A stretch of DNA of 64,000 nucleotides from assembly GCA_020637165.1 (NCBI GenBank), contig JACJWN010000013.1, forward strand, positions 1 through 64,000. The letters run 5' to 3'. Within the stretch, counting starts at the first letter, position 1. The number at the start of each line of letters is the position of its first letter. Below, piece after piece: positions 17,729-27,616 of this stretch. The notes beneath the pieces are model-generated. The model worked only from the letters and a program-made list of their open reading frames with translations. It did not search any database and had not been told where the DNA came from. A program made the position numbers and the translations under genes. Source of the stretch: Mycolicibacterium sp. GTDB taxonomy: Bacteria > Actinomycetota > Actinomycetes > Mycobacteriales > Mycobacteriaceae.

Positions 17729-18963
17729 TGGAGCCCGACCACCTGATTCGTGAATACCTTTGCTCGGTTTGCGGTTCGACCGCATCGAGGTCGGCTACGT
17801 CGACTCCTTCACCGGCGACAACGGGTTTGCGCCGAATGGTCGCAGGCGAACCGGCGCCGCAACCGGCCGAGCTGGCGGCCCAGGCGCGGCGGCTGCTGGC
17901 CGCGCTGCCGAGCGTGCCGCGCGGTGCGGCGTTCACCGAGCAGCGGGCCCGGTTTCGTCGGCGCACACCTGCGCGCCCTGGACTGCGCCGCACGCAAGTT
18001 CGCGGGTGAGGACGTCGGATTCGTCGAGGAGGTGCGCGACTACTTCGGACGTAGAGATCGGCCGAGGCGAACCTGGACGCTACCGCGCCGCCCACGCGCG
18101 TTCGGACGAGGTGCTCGGCGGCAACGGTCCGCTGGCCGAGCGGATGGAAGCCCACCGCAGAGCCTGAGGAGATCCCGCCGGGCCCGGCTCGGGGAATGCA
18201 TTCATGGCTTCTCCAGCGCACTGCAGCGACATCGTCCGATCTGCCTACCCGCTGCCGTCGGCGGAGACCGTGGTCTACGAGGTGGTGACCGACAAACCGT
18301 GGTCCGGCTTCAACTACTACGAGGGCGGCCATTACCGCTCCAGGGTGGCGGTGAACGCCGACCTCAAACAGCAGATGGCCAACCTCCGCGGCTGGTGGCC
18401 CACGAGTTCCATCCGGGCCACCACACCGAGCACTGCCGCAAGGAAGGCCGGTTTGGTGGCCGGTTGGGCCACGGGGAGCACACGATCTTCCTGGTCAACA
18501 CCTCTGCAGTGCCTGATGGCCGAGGCCTGGCCGACTTGGCGCTGCATGCCGCGGTCGGGCCGGGGTGGGGCGGCTGGGCTGCGAGATCTACGCCGACCTC
18601 GGCCTGAGGTTCGACGCAGGCGAACGCGCCGAGGCGCTGTCGGAGCGGCCGCGGGCTGGCCGGGGTTCGTCAGGATGCGGCGTTGATGCTGCGAGCACGA
18701 ACACCGCGACGTCGACGAGGTGGCGGCGTATCTGGCAGCGCTGGCTGCTGGTCGACGACGCCCGCGCGCGGCAGATGCTGAAGTTCCTGTCCTCCCCGTT
18801 ATGGCGGGCCTACACCAGTACCTACGTCGAGGGTTACCGGCTGTTGCGGACCTGGCTGGACGACCGGCCGGCGGATGTGGGGCTGGCTCAGCGGTTCGCC
18901 CGGCTGCTCGACGAACCGCTGATCCCTTCCGCGCTGCGCTCCGAGGCGGCCGGGGCCGCCTGA
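17729..18963 (+). pseudogene. DUF885-like putative metallo-hydrolase, many frame breaks
   Basis: Pieces of one protein run in order through all three frames: [107 protein letters not shown], and an intact end (WLLVDDARARQML to SEAAGAA) closing at TGA 18963. The HExxPGHH motif matches the presumed metal site of DUF885-type proteins. I count at least eight frame changes between 17760 and about 18733 with codon-position GC otherwise preserved. It lies between coaA and glyA. Family assignment is moderate. Confidence 0.65.
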
Positions 18964-19027
18964 GGTCTGCACCGCCTGCGCGGAGATCCGCACTCTCGGC
19001 CGGGTGGGGACGCCGCGTGGGGGCGAC

Positions 19028-19033
19028 TAGGAT
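19028..19033 (+). promoter_or_regulatory. Leaderless -10 box of glyA
   Basis: TAGGAT ends 7 nt before the ATG at 19040 and no ribosome site is present, which predicts a transcript beginning at the start codon. Confidence 0.6.
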
Positions 19034-19039
19034 TCGCCC

Positions 19040-20512
19040 ATGACCACCGACGCCACCTTGTCATCAGCAGCCCCCGGCGCCGACTATGCCGCCACCGCCA
19101 CCGAGGCCTACCAAGCGGCGTTGCGCGTCATCGAATCCGTCGAACCCCGGATCGCCGCGGCGACCCGCAAGGAACTCACCGACCAGCGGGAATCGCTGAA
19201 GCTGATCGCCAGCGAGAACTACGCCTCGCCGGCGGTCCTGCTGACCATGGGCACCTGGCTGTCGGACAAGTACGCCGAAGGCACCGTCGGGCACCGGTTC
19301 TACGCCGGCTGCCAGAACGTCGACAACATCGAGGCGATCGCCGCCGAACACGCCCGCGAACTGTTCGGCGCCCCCTATGCCTACGTCCAGCCGCATTCGG
19401 GCATCGACGCCAACCTGGTCGCCTTCTGGGCGATCCTGGCCACCCGGGTGGAGGCGCCCGCCCTCGGGGAGGCCGGGGTGCGCAACGTCAACGACCTCTC
19501 CGAGGCCGAATGGGAGCGACTGCGCGCCAAACTCGGCAGCCAGCGACTGATGGGGATGTCCCTCGACGCCGGCGGCCACCTCACCCACGGCTTCCGGCCC
19601 AACATCTCCGGCAAGATGTTCCAGCAGCGCAGTTACGGCACCGACCCGAAGACCGGGCTGATCGACTACGACGCCGTCGCCGCCGCCGTTCGCGAGTTCA
19701 AGCCGCTCATCCTGGTCGCGGGATATTCCGCGTATCCGCGGCGGGTCAACTTCGCCATCATGCGCGAAATCGCCGACGAGGTCGGCGCAACCCTGATGGT
19801 CGACATGGCCCATTTCGCCGGCCTGGTCGCCGGCAAGGTGTTCACCGGCGACGAGGATCCGGTGCCGCACGCCCATGTCGTCACCACCACCACCCACAAG
19901 TCGCTGCGCGGGCCCCGCGGCGGCCTGGTGCTGGCCACCGCCGAATACTCCGACGCCGTCGACAAGGGCTGCCCGATGGTGCTCGGAGGCCCGCTGTCGC
20001 ACGTCATGGCCGCCAAGGCGGTCGCCTTCGCCGAGGCCCGCCAGCCGTCTTTCCAGGCCTACGCACAGCGGGTGGCCGACAACGCTCAGGCATTCGCCGA
20101 GGGGTTGATGCGCCGAGGCGCCTCCCTGGTCACCGGTGGCACCGACAACCACCTGGTGCTGCTCGACGTCCAGTCCTTCGGGCTGACCGGCCGGCAAGCG
20201 GAGTCTGCGCTGCTGGACGCCGGGATCGTCACCAACCGCAACTCCATCCCCGCCGATCCCAATGGCGCCTGGTACACCAGCGGAATCCGGTTCGGCACCC
20301 CGGCGCTGACCACGCGTGGCTTCGGTCCGGCCGAATTTGACCGGGTCGCCGAACTCGTCATCGAGGTCTTGTCCAACACGGCAGCCGACTCAGGGCCCAA
20401 CGGGCCGTCCAAGGCCAAGTACACCCTGGTTGACTCGACCGCGGATTGGGTGCGCTCAGCGGCCGCCGAGCTGCTGGACGCCAACCCGCTCTACCCCGGC
20501 CTGACCCTCTAA
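19040..20512 (+). CDS. glyA: Serine hydroxymethyltransferase, long form
   Basis: 490-aa PLP enzyme converting serine and tetrahydrofolate to glycine and methylene-THF. PLP Lys287 is in [14 protein letters not shown]; Asp255/His258 (VDMAHFAG) stack on the cofactor. Usual bacterial SHMT, including M. tuberculosis GlyA1, is about 420-430 aa. The surplus here comes from an N-terminal extension of about 35 residues and an insertion of about 35 residues (roughly 133-173, [19 protein letters not shown]) before the GGHLTHG motif. All core motifs are intact, so it should be active. Upstream TAGGAT suggests a leaderless mRNA. Confidence 0.93.
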   Translation: MTTDATLSSAAPGADYAATATEAYQAALRVIESVEPRIAAATRKELTDQRESLKLIASENYASPAVLLTMGTWLSDKYAEGTVGHRFYAGCQNVDNIEAIAAEHARELFGAPYAYVQPHSGIDANLVAFWAILATRVEAPALGEAGVRNVNDLSEAEWERLRAKLGSQRLMGMSLDAGGHLTHGFRPNISGKMFQQRSYGTDPKTGLIDYDAVAAAVREFKPLILVAGYSAYPRRVNFAIMREIADEVGATLMVDMAHFAGLVAGKVFTGDEDPVPHAHVVTTTTHKSLRGPRGGLVLATAEYSDAVDKGCPMVLGGPLSHVMAAKAVAFAEARQPSFQAYAQRVADNAQAFAEGLMRRGASLVTGGTDNHLVLLDVQSFGLTGRQAESALLDAGIVTNRNSIPADPNGAWYTSGIRFGTPALTTRGFGPAEFDRVAELVIEVLSNTAADSGPNGPSKAKYTLVDSTADWVRSAAAELLDANPLYPGLTL

Positions 20513-20550
20513 GTCCAGGTGGGCGGTACCCAAGGGCGCGGTACGCCGGG

Positions 20551-20612
20551 GCGAGCAGACGCAAAACGTCCGCGACACGCCGTGGTTGGGGCACTTTCGT
20601 GTCTGCTCGCGC
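20551..20612. repeat. Palindromic intergenic repeat, copy 2
   Basis: GCGAGCAGACGCAAA at 20551 and TTCGTGTCTGCTCGCGC ending at 20612 are the arms; the centre carries GCGACACGCCGTGGTTGGGG, the same core as at 16683. It lies 38 nt after glyA and 70 nt before desA2, both on the plus strand, so it probably ends the glyA transcript. Confidence 0.88.
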
Positions 20613-20665
20613 GGTGAGGCGAGTGGACTCGCGGGGGCGGGAGATTTCCGGACATCCGTTAACTT

Positions 20666-20680
20666 CGGTTACAGTTACCG
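20666..20680. promoter_or_regulatory. 15-bp palindrome over the desA2 promoter
   Basis: CGGTTACAGTTACCG has arms matching at 6 of 7 positions around a central A. It contains TACAGT (20670-20675), which ends 7 nt before the ATG at 20682 and fits a -10 box of a leaderless promoter. A dimeric regulator bound here would cover the -10 box and transcription start. The regulator is unknown. Confidence 0.6.
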
Positions 20681-20681
20681 C

Positions 20682-21512
20682 ATGGCACAGCTACCTGTTG
20701 CGAACGCGCTGACCCTCGAACTGGAGCCGGTTGTCGCCGACAACCTCGCTCGCCACCTGGACACCGCCGACGAGTGGTACGCCCACGACTTCGTCCCGTT
20801 CGATCAGGGCCGGGACTTCGCCTTCCTGGGTGGCGAGGACTGGGATCCGTCCCAGGTCACCCTGCCCAAGGACGTCACTGACGCCGTCGAGGTCCTGCTG
20901 ATCACCAAGGACAACCTGGCCGGCTATCACCGCGAACTCGTCGAGCACTTCATCCTGGAAGACAAGTGGGGCCGCTGGCTGGGGCGGTGGACCGCAGAGG
21001 AGACCCTGCACGCCATCGCTTTGCGCGAGTACCTGATGGTCACCCGAAATGTCGACCCCAACGCCGACGAGCAGGTCCGGATCAACCACGTCATGCGGGG
21101 CTACCGGGCGTCGAACTACACCCAGATTGAAACGCTGGTGTTCATGGCGCTGTGGGAGCGGGCCCATGTGGTGTACCTGCGCAATCTTGAGGCCAAGATC
21201 GACGAACCGGTGCTCAGGAAACTCGTCGGCCGCATTCTCGGCGACGAGGTCCGTCACGCGGAATTCTTCAACAACCTCGTTCTGCACTGCCTCGAGCATC
21301 ACCGCGACCAGACCATCAACGCCATCTCACGGCGGGCGATCGGTCTCCCGGTCATCGGCGGCGACATCCTGGAGTATCGGGACAATAAGGTGCGCACCGT
21401 CGCCGAGGCGGGAATCTTCGACCAGGCCGCGGCGGACAAGATCGTTCGCGACAGCATCGAAGCGTGGGGCCTGTCCGGGGAACCGACGCTCAAGAAATTC
21501 GTCTCCGCGTAA
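20682..21512 (+). CDS. desA2: Acyl-ACP desaturase-like protein DesA2
   Basis: 276-aa member of the soluble ferritin-like diiron acyl-ACP desaturase family, near the 275-aa DesA2 (Rv1094). Iron-ligand segments EETLH (106-110) and DEVRHAEFF (near 187-195) are visible; an N-terminal Glu lies in HRELVEHFILE near 83-93. DesA1/DesA2 are linked to mycolic acid precursor desaturation; DesA2 shows an atypical active site, and direct activity is uncertain. The ATG has no ribosome site. A palindrome covers the promoter. phoH2 follows after 119 bp. Confidence 0.93.
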   Translation: MAQLPVANALTLELEPVVADNLARHLDTADEWYAHDFVPFDQGRDFAFLGGEDWDPSQVTLPKDVTDAVEVLLITKDNLAGYHRELVEHFILEDKWGRWLGRWTAEETLHAIALREYLMVTRNVDPNADEQVRINHVMRGYRASNYTQIETLVFMALWERAHVVYLRNLEAKIDEPVLRKLVGRILGDEVRHAEFFNNLVLHCLEHHRDQTINAISRRAIGLPVIGGDILEYRDNKVRTVAEAGIFDQAAADKIVRDSIEAWGLSGEPTLKKFVSA

Positions 21513-21631
21513 CGTTTCGGACACGGCGCGCCTCATCGGCCGGATTGCCGCTCGGAGTAGCGTCGGTTGCAGGTGGCCGGGACGAGTCCGCGGTGGGCTC
21601 CGCAAAGGCCAGCGAGCCGTGAGGAGCCCCT

Positions 21632-22951
21632 GTGACCGATCCGAGAACGCCCGCCCGGACGTATGTGCTCGACACTTCAGTCCTGCTGTCCGACCCCTGG
21701 GCGTTCACGCGGTTCGCCGAACATGAGGTTGTCGTTCCGCTGGTGGTCATCAGCGAACTGGAAGCCAAGCGTCATCACCATGAACTGGGCTGGTTCGCCC
21801 GCCAGGCACTGCGCCTATTCGACGACCTGAGGCTGGAGCACGACCGGCTCGACCAGCCGATTCCCGTCGGCGACCAGGGCGGGACGCTGCACGTCGAGCT
21901 CAACCACACCGACCCCACGGTGCTGCCCACGGGCTTTCGTACCGGCACCAATGACGCCCGGATCCTGGCCTGCGCGGCAAACCTCGCCGCCGAGGGCAAG
22001 CGGGTGACGCTGGTCAGCAAGGACATCCCGCTGCGGGTCAAGGCCGGCGCGGTGGGCCTGCCGGCCGACGAGTACCACGCCCAGGACGTCATCACCTCCG
22101 GTTGGACCGGGATGACCGAGTTGGACGTCACCGGCGGGGATATCGACACGCTGTTCGCCGACGGCGAGACCGACCTGCCGGAGGCGCGGAATCTGCCGTG
22201 CCACACCGGGGTTCGCCTACTGGGCGGCAGTTCGCACGCGCTGGGCCGGGTCAACGCCGAGAAGCGGGTGCAGCTGGTGCGCGGCGATCGGGAAGTGTTC
22301 GGGCTGCGCGGCCGGTCCGCTGAGCAACGCGTCGCGCTGGACCTGTTGCTCGACGAGTCGGTGGGCATTGTGTCGTTGGGCGGCAAGGCCGGTACCGGGA
22401 AATCGGCGCTGGCGCTGTGCGCGGGCCTGGAGGCCGTGCTGGAACGGCGGACGCAGCGCAAGGTCGTGGTCTTCCGCCCGCTCTACGCCGTCGGTGGCCA
22501 GGAGTTGGGCTACCTGCCCGGCAGTGAGAGCGACAAAATGGGTCCCTGGGCCCAGGCCGTCTTCGACACCCTGGAAGGTCTGGCCAGCCCGGCCGTGCTC
22601 GAGGAGGTGCTCTCCCGAGGCATGCTCGAGGTGCTACCGCTCACCCACATCCGCGGGCGGTCCCTGCACGACTCGTTCGTCATCGTCGACGAAGCCCAGT
22701 CGCTGGAACGCAATGTGCTGCTGACGGTGCTGTCCCGGCTGGGCGCGGGTTCGCGGGTGGTGCTCACCCATGACGTGGCCCAGCGCGACAATCTCCGGGT
22801 GGGCCGCCACGACGGTGTGGCCGCGGTGATCGAGAAGCTCAAAGGTCATCCCCTGTTCGCCCACATCACCCTGACCCGCAGCGAGCGCTCGCCGATCGCC
22901 GCCCTGGTCACCGAGATGCTCGAGGAGATCAGCCCGGGCGCACTGCCCTGA
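21632..22951 (+). CDS. phoH2: PhoH2: PIN-domain RNase fused to PhoH ATPase
   Basis: 439-aa two-domain protein that unwinds and cuts RNA. The PIN domain (about 1-150) has acidic residues Asp14 (YVLDTS), Glu42/Glu44 (ISELEAK), Asp108 (TNDAR) and Asp131 (SKDIPLR). The PhoH helicase-like domain (about 225-439) has the P-loop GKAGTGKS (251-258) and Walker [10 protein letters not shown] near 350. Start GTG 21632 follows GAGGAG. In other mycobacteria a small antitoxin gene (phoAT) lies just upstream; only 119 bp separate phoH2 from desA2 here and I see no clear candidate. Confidence 0.94.
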   Translation: MTDPRTPARTYVLDTSVLLSDPWAFTRFAEHEVVVPLVVISELEAKRHHHELGWFARQALRLFDDLRLEHDRLDQPIPVGDQGGTLHVELNHTDPTVLPTGFRTGTNDARILACAANLAAEGKRVTLVSKDIPLRVKAGAVGLPADEYHAQDVITSGWTGMTELDVTGGDIDTLFADGETDLPEARNLPCHTGVRLLGGSSHALGRVNAEKRVQLVRGDREVFGLRGRSAEQRVALDLLLDESVGIVSLGGKAGTGKSALALCAGLEAVLERRTQRKVVVFRPLYAVGGQELGYLPGSESDKMGPWAQAVFDTLEGLASPAVLEEVLSRGMLEVLPLTHIRGRSLHDSFVIVDEAQSLERNVLLTVLSRLGAGSRVVLTHDVAQRDNLRVGRHDGVAAVIEKLKGHPLFAHITLTRSERSPIAALVTEMLEEISPGALP

Positions 22952-22968
22952 CGCGGTGGACCCGGCGG

Positions 22969-22974
22969 TAAGCT
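22969..22974 (+). promoter_or_regulatory. Leaderless -10 box of the deacetylase gene
   Basis: TAAGCT ends 7 nt before the GTG at 22981; no purine-rich ribosome site precedes the start. Confidence 0.55.
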
Positions 22975-22980
22975 CGATCG

Positions 22981-23826
22981 GTGCTGCGCCGGTTCCTCGC
23001 CTCGGGTGTCGCGGTCGTCGCGCTGGCCGGCTGCAGTGGGTCGCCGCCTGAGAACGGCTCGGCGGCTCCGGTGGACTGTGCGGTCGACAAATGCGTGGCA
23101 CTGACCTTCGATGACGGGCCGACCCCCTACACCGATCGGTTGCTCGACGTTCTCGCCGACGCCGGCGCCAAGGCCACCTTCTTCATGATCGGCAACAAGG
23201 TGGCGGCCAACCCCGGCGGGGCCCAACGGGTCGCCCGGGCCGGGATGGAGATCGGCAACCACACCTGGGAACACCCCAACATGACCACCATCCCCGCGGA
23301 GTTCGTGGATCCGCAACTCAGCAAGGCCAACGATGCGATCCGGTCGGCCACCGGCCAGACCCCGCAACTGTGGCGCCCGGCCGGGGGGCTCACCAACGAG
23401 GTGGTCGACACCGTCGCCGCGCGCAACGGGCTGTCCGGCATCCTGTGGGACGTCATTCCCTTCGACTGGATCAACGACTCCGACATCGCGGCGACCCGCT
23501 ACATGCTGATGACCCAGATCCGGCCCGGATCGGTGGTGCTGCTGCATGACAGTTACTCATCGACGGTGGATCTGGTGGAACAGTTCCTCCCGGTTCTTCA
23601 GGCCAACGGCTACCACCCGGTGACGGTCACCCAGTTGCTCGGTCAGCGGGCGCCCGGCGCCGTCTACGGCGGTCGCGAGAACGGTCCGCCGGCGAACCTG
23701 CTCCACGACATCCCGGCCGACCGGATACCGGCGTTGCCGGCCACGCCGTCACCGGCCCCGATGCCCAACTTCCCGATCACCGACATCCCGGGCGCCAACA
23801 GTGGCGGCCCCAACAACGGCCTCTGA
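22981..23826 (+). CDS. Lipoprotein polysaccharide deacetylase (Rv1096-like)
   Basis: 281-aa exported carbohydrate esterase 4 protein. The signal peptide ends in lipobox LAGC (Cys18), so it is probably membrane-anchored. NodB motifs: TFDDGP with Asp44/Asp45, metal ligands HTWEH (His94, His98), RPAGG near 137 (the usual form is RPPYG), and LLHDS near 187. Rv1096 is reported to de-N-acetylate peptidoglycan, aiding lysozyme resistance; the same role is inferred here. A Pro-rich tail (about 245-281) follows the catalytic domain. A short direct repeat of TCTGAACGCCGGCCC lies at the 3' end. Confidence 0.9.
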   Translation: MLRRFLASGVAVVALAGCSGSPPENGSAAPVDCAVDKCVALTFDDGPTPYTDRLLDVLADAGAKATFFMIGNKVAANPGGAQRVARAGMEIGNHTWEHPNMTTIPAEFVDPQLSKANDAIRSATGQTPQLWRPAGGLTNEVVDTVAARNGLSGILWDVIPFDWINDSDIAATRYMLMTQIRPGSVVLLHDSYSSTVDLVEQFLPVLQANGYHPVTVTQLLGQRAPGAVYGGRENGPPANLLHDIPADRIPALPATPSPAPMPNFPITDIPGANSGGPNNGL

Positions 23827-23884
23827 ACGCCGGCCCTCTGAACGCCGGCCCCTGACTACCGGACTCTGAACAGCGAACCGAACC

Positions 23885-25078
23885 GTGCACCACACCACCC
23901 CACTCGTCCTGGCCCTCCTGGCGGTCTGCTACTCCGTGGTTTCCCAACGGGTGAACCGCTCCAGCATCGCTCCGGGACTGATCTTCATGCTCGCCGGAAT
24001 GGCGTTGGGCCCCTTCGGCTTACACCTTCTTGAGGCGGGGCCCGGCACCGACGGCTACACCGTCCTTGCCCAGTTGGCGCTGACCGTGATCTTGTTCGTC
24101 CAGGCCGCCAAGATGCGGATCGGGCTGCATGGGCCGGTGACGCTGCGACTGCTGATCGTCGGAATACCGTTGTCGCTGCTGCTGGGGACCCTGACCGCGG
24201 TGGTGCTGTTGCCGGTGCTGCCGTGGTGGGAGGCAGTCTGCCTCGCGGCGATCGTCGCGCCCACCGAGGTGGCGCTGATCGAGGCGCTGCTCGAGGACCG
24301 GCGGATACCCGAGAACGTCCGCCACTCGATGGCGGTCGAGAGCGGGTTCTATGACGGTTTCGCGCTGGCTGCATTGCTGATCGCCCTGGCGCTGGCCTCG
24401 GCGCGCACCGATCCCAGCAGGGGCCACTGGGCCTGGTTCATCTTCAGTACCGAGGTGGCCTCGGTGTTTGTCGGCGGCCTGGTCGGCCTCGCCGGTGGAG
24501 CGCTCGTGCGTTGGTCTCGGCACCACGACTGGATGAGCGACACCTGGGCGCAGTTGGCCGCCCTCGCGCTGGCGTTCATCTGTTTTCAGTTCGGCGAGCG
24601 GATCGAGGGAAGCGGCTTCGTGGCCGCCTTCACCGGCGGCCTGGCCTTTTCCTTCATCTTCCGGCGCGACACCGAGGATCCGGTTCCCACCCAGTTCTCC
24701 GACGCGGCCGGTCAGTTGCTCGAACTCTCGGTGTTCGCGATGTTCGGCGCGTTCGCAGTGATCGACGGCTGGCTCAGGGCCGACTGGCGGGTGGTGGTGT
24801 TCGCCGTGCTGGCGCTGTTCGCGGTGCGAGTCGTGTCGGTGCTTCTGGCCCTGGTGCGCACTGGGCTGCCGATGCCCGAACGGCTCTTCATCGGCTGGTT
24901 CGGGCCGCGGGGTATCGGCACCGTGGTCCTCGGGCTGCTGGTGGTCAGCCGCGGCGAGATCCAGAACATCGAACTGATCAGTACCGTCGGGGTGGTGACC
25001 GTGAGCCTCAGCCTGGTGTTGCACAGCCTATCGACGGCACCGGGCATCCGCCGGCTGGCCGCCGCCCGGGCGGGCTAG
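23885..25078 (+). CDS. Sodium/cation:proton antiporter, CPA family
   Basis: 397-aa membrane protein with about 11-12 hydrophobic segments of the Na+/H+ exchanger type. [14 protein letters not shown] near 132-145 and [15 protein letters not shown] near 155-169 correspond to the ion-binding helices (Asp in the second); [14 protein letters not shown] near 337-350 is a typical C-terminal motif. It would expel Na+ or K+ in exchange for protons. Start GTG 23885. Its stop overlaps that of the convergent fum gene by 4 bp (CTAG, 25075-25078). I do not recall an equivalent at this position in M. tuberculosis. Confidence 0.85.
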   Translation: MHHTTPLVLALLAVCYSVVSQRVNRSSIAPGLIFMLAGMALGPFGLHLLEAGPGTDGYTVLAQLALTVILFVQAAKMRIGLHGPVTLRLLIVGIPLSLLLGTLTAVVLLPVLPWWEAVCLAAIVAPTEVALIEALLEDRRIPENVRHSMAVESGFYDGFALAALLIALALASARTDPSRGHWAWFIFSTEVASVFVGGLVGLAGGALVRWSRHHDWMSDTWAQLAALALAFICFQFGERIEGSGFVAAFTGGLAFSFIFRRDTEDPVPTQFSDAAGQLLELSVFAMFGAFAVIDGWLRADWRVVVFAVLALFAVRVVSVLLALVRTGLPMPERLFIGWFGPRGIGTVVLGLLVVSRGEIQNIELISTVGVVTVSLSLVLHSLSTAPGIRRLAAARAG

Positions 25079-26490
25079 TCCTGATCCTTGACCTCCGCCA
25101 TGGCCAGCACGTCGAGGCGGCGGTCGAGTTCTTCCTCAGAGAGCTTCTCGCCGATCAGTCCGCGGTCGATGACCGTCTGCCGGATCGTCTTGTGCTCCTT
25201 GAGCGCCTGTTTGGCGACCGCGGCGGCCTCCTCGTAGCCGATCGCCGAGTTCAGCGGCGTCACGATCGAGGGGGAGGACTCGGCCAGCCGGCGTAGCCGG
25301 TCCTCGTCGGCCACCAGGCCGTCGATGCACCGCTCGGCGAACAACCGGGAGACGTTGGCCAGTAGTGTGAACGACTCAAGCAGGTTGCGCGCCATCATCG
25401 GGATGTAGACGTTCAACTCGAAAGCGCCCGAGAGCCCGCCGACGGTGATCGCGGCGTCGTTGCCGATCACCTGGGCGGCCACCTGGGTGACCGCCTCCGG
25501 GATCACCGGGTTGACCTTGCCCGGCATGATCGAGGAGCCCGGCTGCAGATCGGGCAGGTGCAGTTCGGCCAGGCCGGTGAGCGGTCCCGAGCCCATCCAG
25601 CGGATGTCGTTGGCGATCTTGGTCAGCGAGGCGGCGATGGTCTTGAGCGCTCCGGACGCCTCGACCAGTCCGTCGCGGGCTGCTTGGGCCTCGAAAGAAT
25701 TCTTGGCCGTGGTCAGCTCGGCCAGCCCGGTCTGGGCGACCAGCACGGCGACGACCTTGGCGCCGAATCCCTCAGGGGCGTTCAGCCCGGTGCCGACGGC
25801 CGTGCCGCCGATGGCCAGTTCGCCCAGCCGGGGCAGGGACCCGCGCACCCGTTCTATACCGGCCTCGATTTGGCGGGCGTAGCCACCGAACTCCTGGCCC
25901 AGGGTGACCGGGACGGCGTCCATCAGGTGGGTGCGGCCGGACTTGACCACGGTTCGCCACTGCCTGGCCTTGCCCGCCAGCGAGGCGTGTAGCACCTCCA
26001 GGGCCGGAATCAGCTGGCGCACAGCGGCTTCGGTGGCGGCGATGTGGGTCGAGGTCGGGAAGGTGTCGTTGGAGGACTGCGACATGTTGACGTCGTCGTT
26101 GGGATGCACCGTCACGCCGTTGCGTGCGCAGATCGAGGCGATCACCTCGTTGGCGTTCATGTTGGAGCTGGTGCCCGAGCCGGTCTGGAAGACGTCGATG
26201 GGGAACTGGTCGTCGTGTTGTCCGTCGGCGATCTCATTGGCGGCGGCGATGATGGCGTCGGCCTTCTCTGCCGGCAGCTTGCCCAGGTCTTTGTTCACCT
26301 GGGCGCAGGCCGCCTTCAACAGTGCCATGGCGCGGATCTGGTTGCGGTCCAGGCCTCGGCCCGAGATCGGGAAGTTCTCCACGGCCCGCTGGGTCTGTGC
26401 GCGCCACAGGGCCTTGGCCGGAACCCGGACCTCGCCCATCGTGTCGTGTTCGATCCGGTACTCGCCGTCAGCCGGGGTGGAGGTGGTCAT
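25075..26490 (-). CDS. fum: Class II fumarate hydratase
   Basis: 471-aa TCA-cycle enzyme interconverting fumarate and malate. The superfamily signature [11 protein letters not shown] is near residue 320 and carries the flexible catalytic loop serine; [14 protein letters not shown] near 102-115 and SSNDTFPTS near 138-146 bind substrate. The ATG at 26490 gives [28 protein letters not shown] lies upstream. glpX lies upstream on the same strand with a 39-bp gap, matching the M. tuberculosis order Rv1098c-Rv1099c and suggesting an operon. Confidence 0.95.
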   Translation of the reverse strand: MTTSTPADGEYRIEHDTMGEVRVPAKALWRAQTQRAVENFPISGRGLDRNQIRAMALLKAACAQVNKDLGKLPAEKADAIIAAANEIADGQHDDQFPIDVFQTGSGTSSNMNANEVIASICARNGVTVHPNDDVNMSQSSNDTFPTSTHIAATEAAVRQLIPALEVLHASLAGKARQWRTVVKSGRTHLMDAVPVTLGQEFGGYARQIEAGIERVRGSLPRLGELAIGGTAVGTGLNAPEGFGAKVVAVLVAQTGLAELTTAKNSFEAQAARDGLVEASGALKTIAASLTKIANDIRWMGSGPLTGLAELHLPDLQPGSSIMPGKVNPVIPEAVTQVAAQVIGNDAAITVGGLSGAFELNVYIPMMARNLLESFTLLANVSRLFAERCIDGLVADEDRLRRLAESSPSIVTPLNSAIGYEEAAAVAKQALKEHKTIRQTVIDRGLIGEKLSEEELDRRLDVLAMAEVKDQD

Positions 26491-26529
26491 CACTAGCCTT
26501 TCTTGCCGGGCAATTGGAGGAGGGGACAA

Positions 26530-27561
26530 CTAGGGGAGCGGGTGGGCGGCCGAACTGTCGCCGGTGAAGTCCACCGCGGAGTACTCGTTCAGTTTCGACA
26601 GCCGGTGGTAGGCGTCGATCATCCGGACCGTGCCGGACTTGGCGCGCATGACGATGGACTGGGTGGTGCAGCCGCCGCTGAAGTAGCGGACGCCCTTGAG
26701 CAGGTCGCCGTCGGTGACGCCAGTGGCGCAGAAGAATACGTTCTCGCCGGCAACCAGGTCGGTCGTGGTGAGAACCCGCCCGATGTCGTGGCCGCGGTCG
26801 ATGGCCTTCTGCCGTTCCTCGTCGTCCGTCGGCGCCAACTGAGCCTGGATCTCGCCGCCCATGCAGCGGATGGCCGCGGCGGTGATGATGCCCTCCGGAG
26901 TGCCGCCGATGCCGACGAGGAGGTCGGTCCCCGAATCCGGCCGGCAGGCCGAGATCGCCCCGGCCACGTCGCCGTCGGAGATCAGCCGGATTCGCGCGCC
27001 GGCCGCCCGCACCTCGGCCATCAGCTTCTCGTGACGGGGCCGGTCCAGGATGCACACGGTGATATCGGAGACCGACGCCTTGCGAACCTTGGCGATCCGC
27101 TGGATATTGGCCGCGATCGGCGAGGTGATGTCGATGAAGTCGGCGACATCGGGTCCGGCCGCGATCTTGTTCATGTAGAAGACCGCCGAGGGGTCGAACA
27201 TGGCTCCGCGTTCGGCGACGGCCAGCACCGAGATCGCGTTCGGCATGCCCTTGGCCATCAGCGTCGTGCCGTCGATGGGGTCGACGGCGAAGTCGCACTC
27301 CGGGCCGTCGCCGTTGCCCACTTCCTCGCCGTTGTAGAGCATCGGCGCGTTGTCCTTCTCGCCCTCGCCGATGACCACGATCCCGCGCATCGAGACGGAG
27401 TTGACCAACTGGCGCATCGCGTCGACGGCGGCTCCGTCACCGCCCTCCTTATCGCCGCGGCCCACCCAACGGCCGGCCGCCATGGCGCCGGCCTCGGTGA
27501 CCCGGACCAGCTCCAGGGCGAGGTTGCGGTCGGGTGCTTCGCGGCGGCGGGCTTCAGGCAT
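26530..27561 (-). CDS. glpX: Fructose-1,6-bisphosphatase class II
   Basis: 343-aa Li+-sensitive-type FBPase of gluconeogenesis. Metal and phosphate motifs: [12 protein letters not shown] near 67-78, [11 protein letters not shown] near 90-100, GIGGTPEGI near 217-225 and [10 protein letters not shown] near 306-315. It begins [14 protein letters not shown] after a short tail; the ATG at 27561 is preferred, with a TTG two codons earlier possible. In M. tuberculosis GlpX is the main FBPase and needed for growth on fatty acids. It is divergent from the DUF4245 gene and upstream of fum. Confidence 0.95.
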   Translation of the reverse strand: MPEARRREAPDRNLALELVRVTEAGAMAAGRWVGRGDKEGGDGAAVDAMRQLVNSVSMRGIVVIGEGEKDNAPMLYNGEEVGNGDGPECDFAVDPIDGTTLMAKGMPNAISVLAVAERGAMFDPSAVFYMNKIAAGPDVADFIDITSPIAANIQRIAKVRKASVSDITVCILDRPRHEKLMAEVRAAGARIRLISDGDVAGAISACRPDSGTDLLVGIGGTPEGIITAAAIRCMGGEIQAQLAPTDDEERQKAIDRGHDIGRVLTTTDLVAGENVFFCATGVTDGDLLKGVRYFSGGCTTQSIVMRAKSGTVRMIDAYHRLSKLNEYSAVDFTGDSSAAHPLP

Positions 27562-27616
27562 GGGCAAGATTGTCCCAGAACCGACCCGCGGGTTCGGACC
27601 TGGGATACTGGGTGCC

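Noticed and set aside
17418-18734. Programmed frameshifting or inteins in coaA and the DUF885-like gene
   Set aside because: There are too many shifts in both directions, no slippery-site pattern, and no inserted intein domain.
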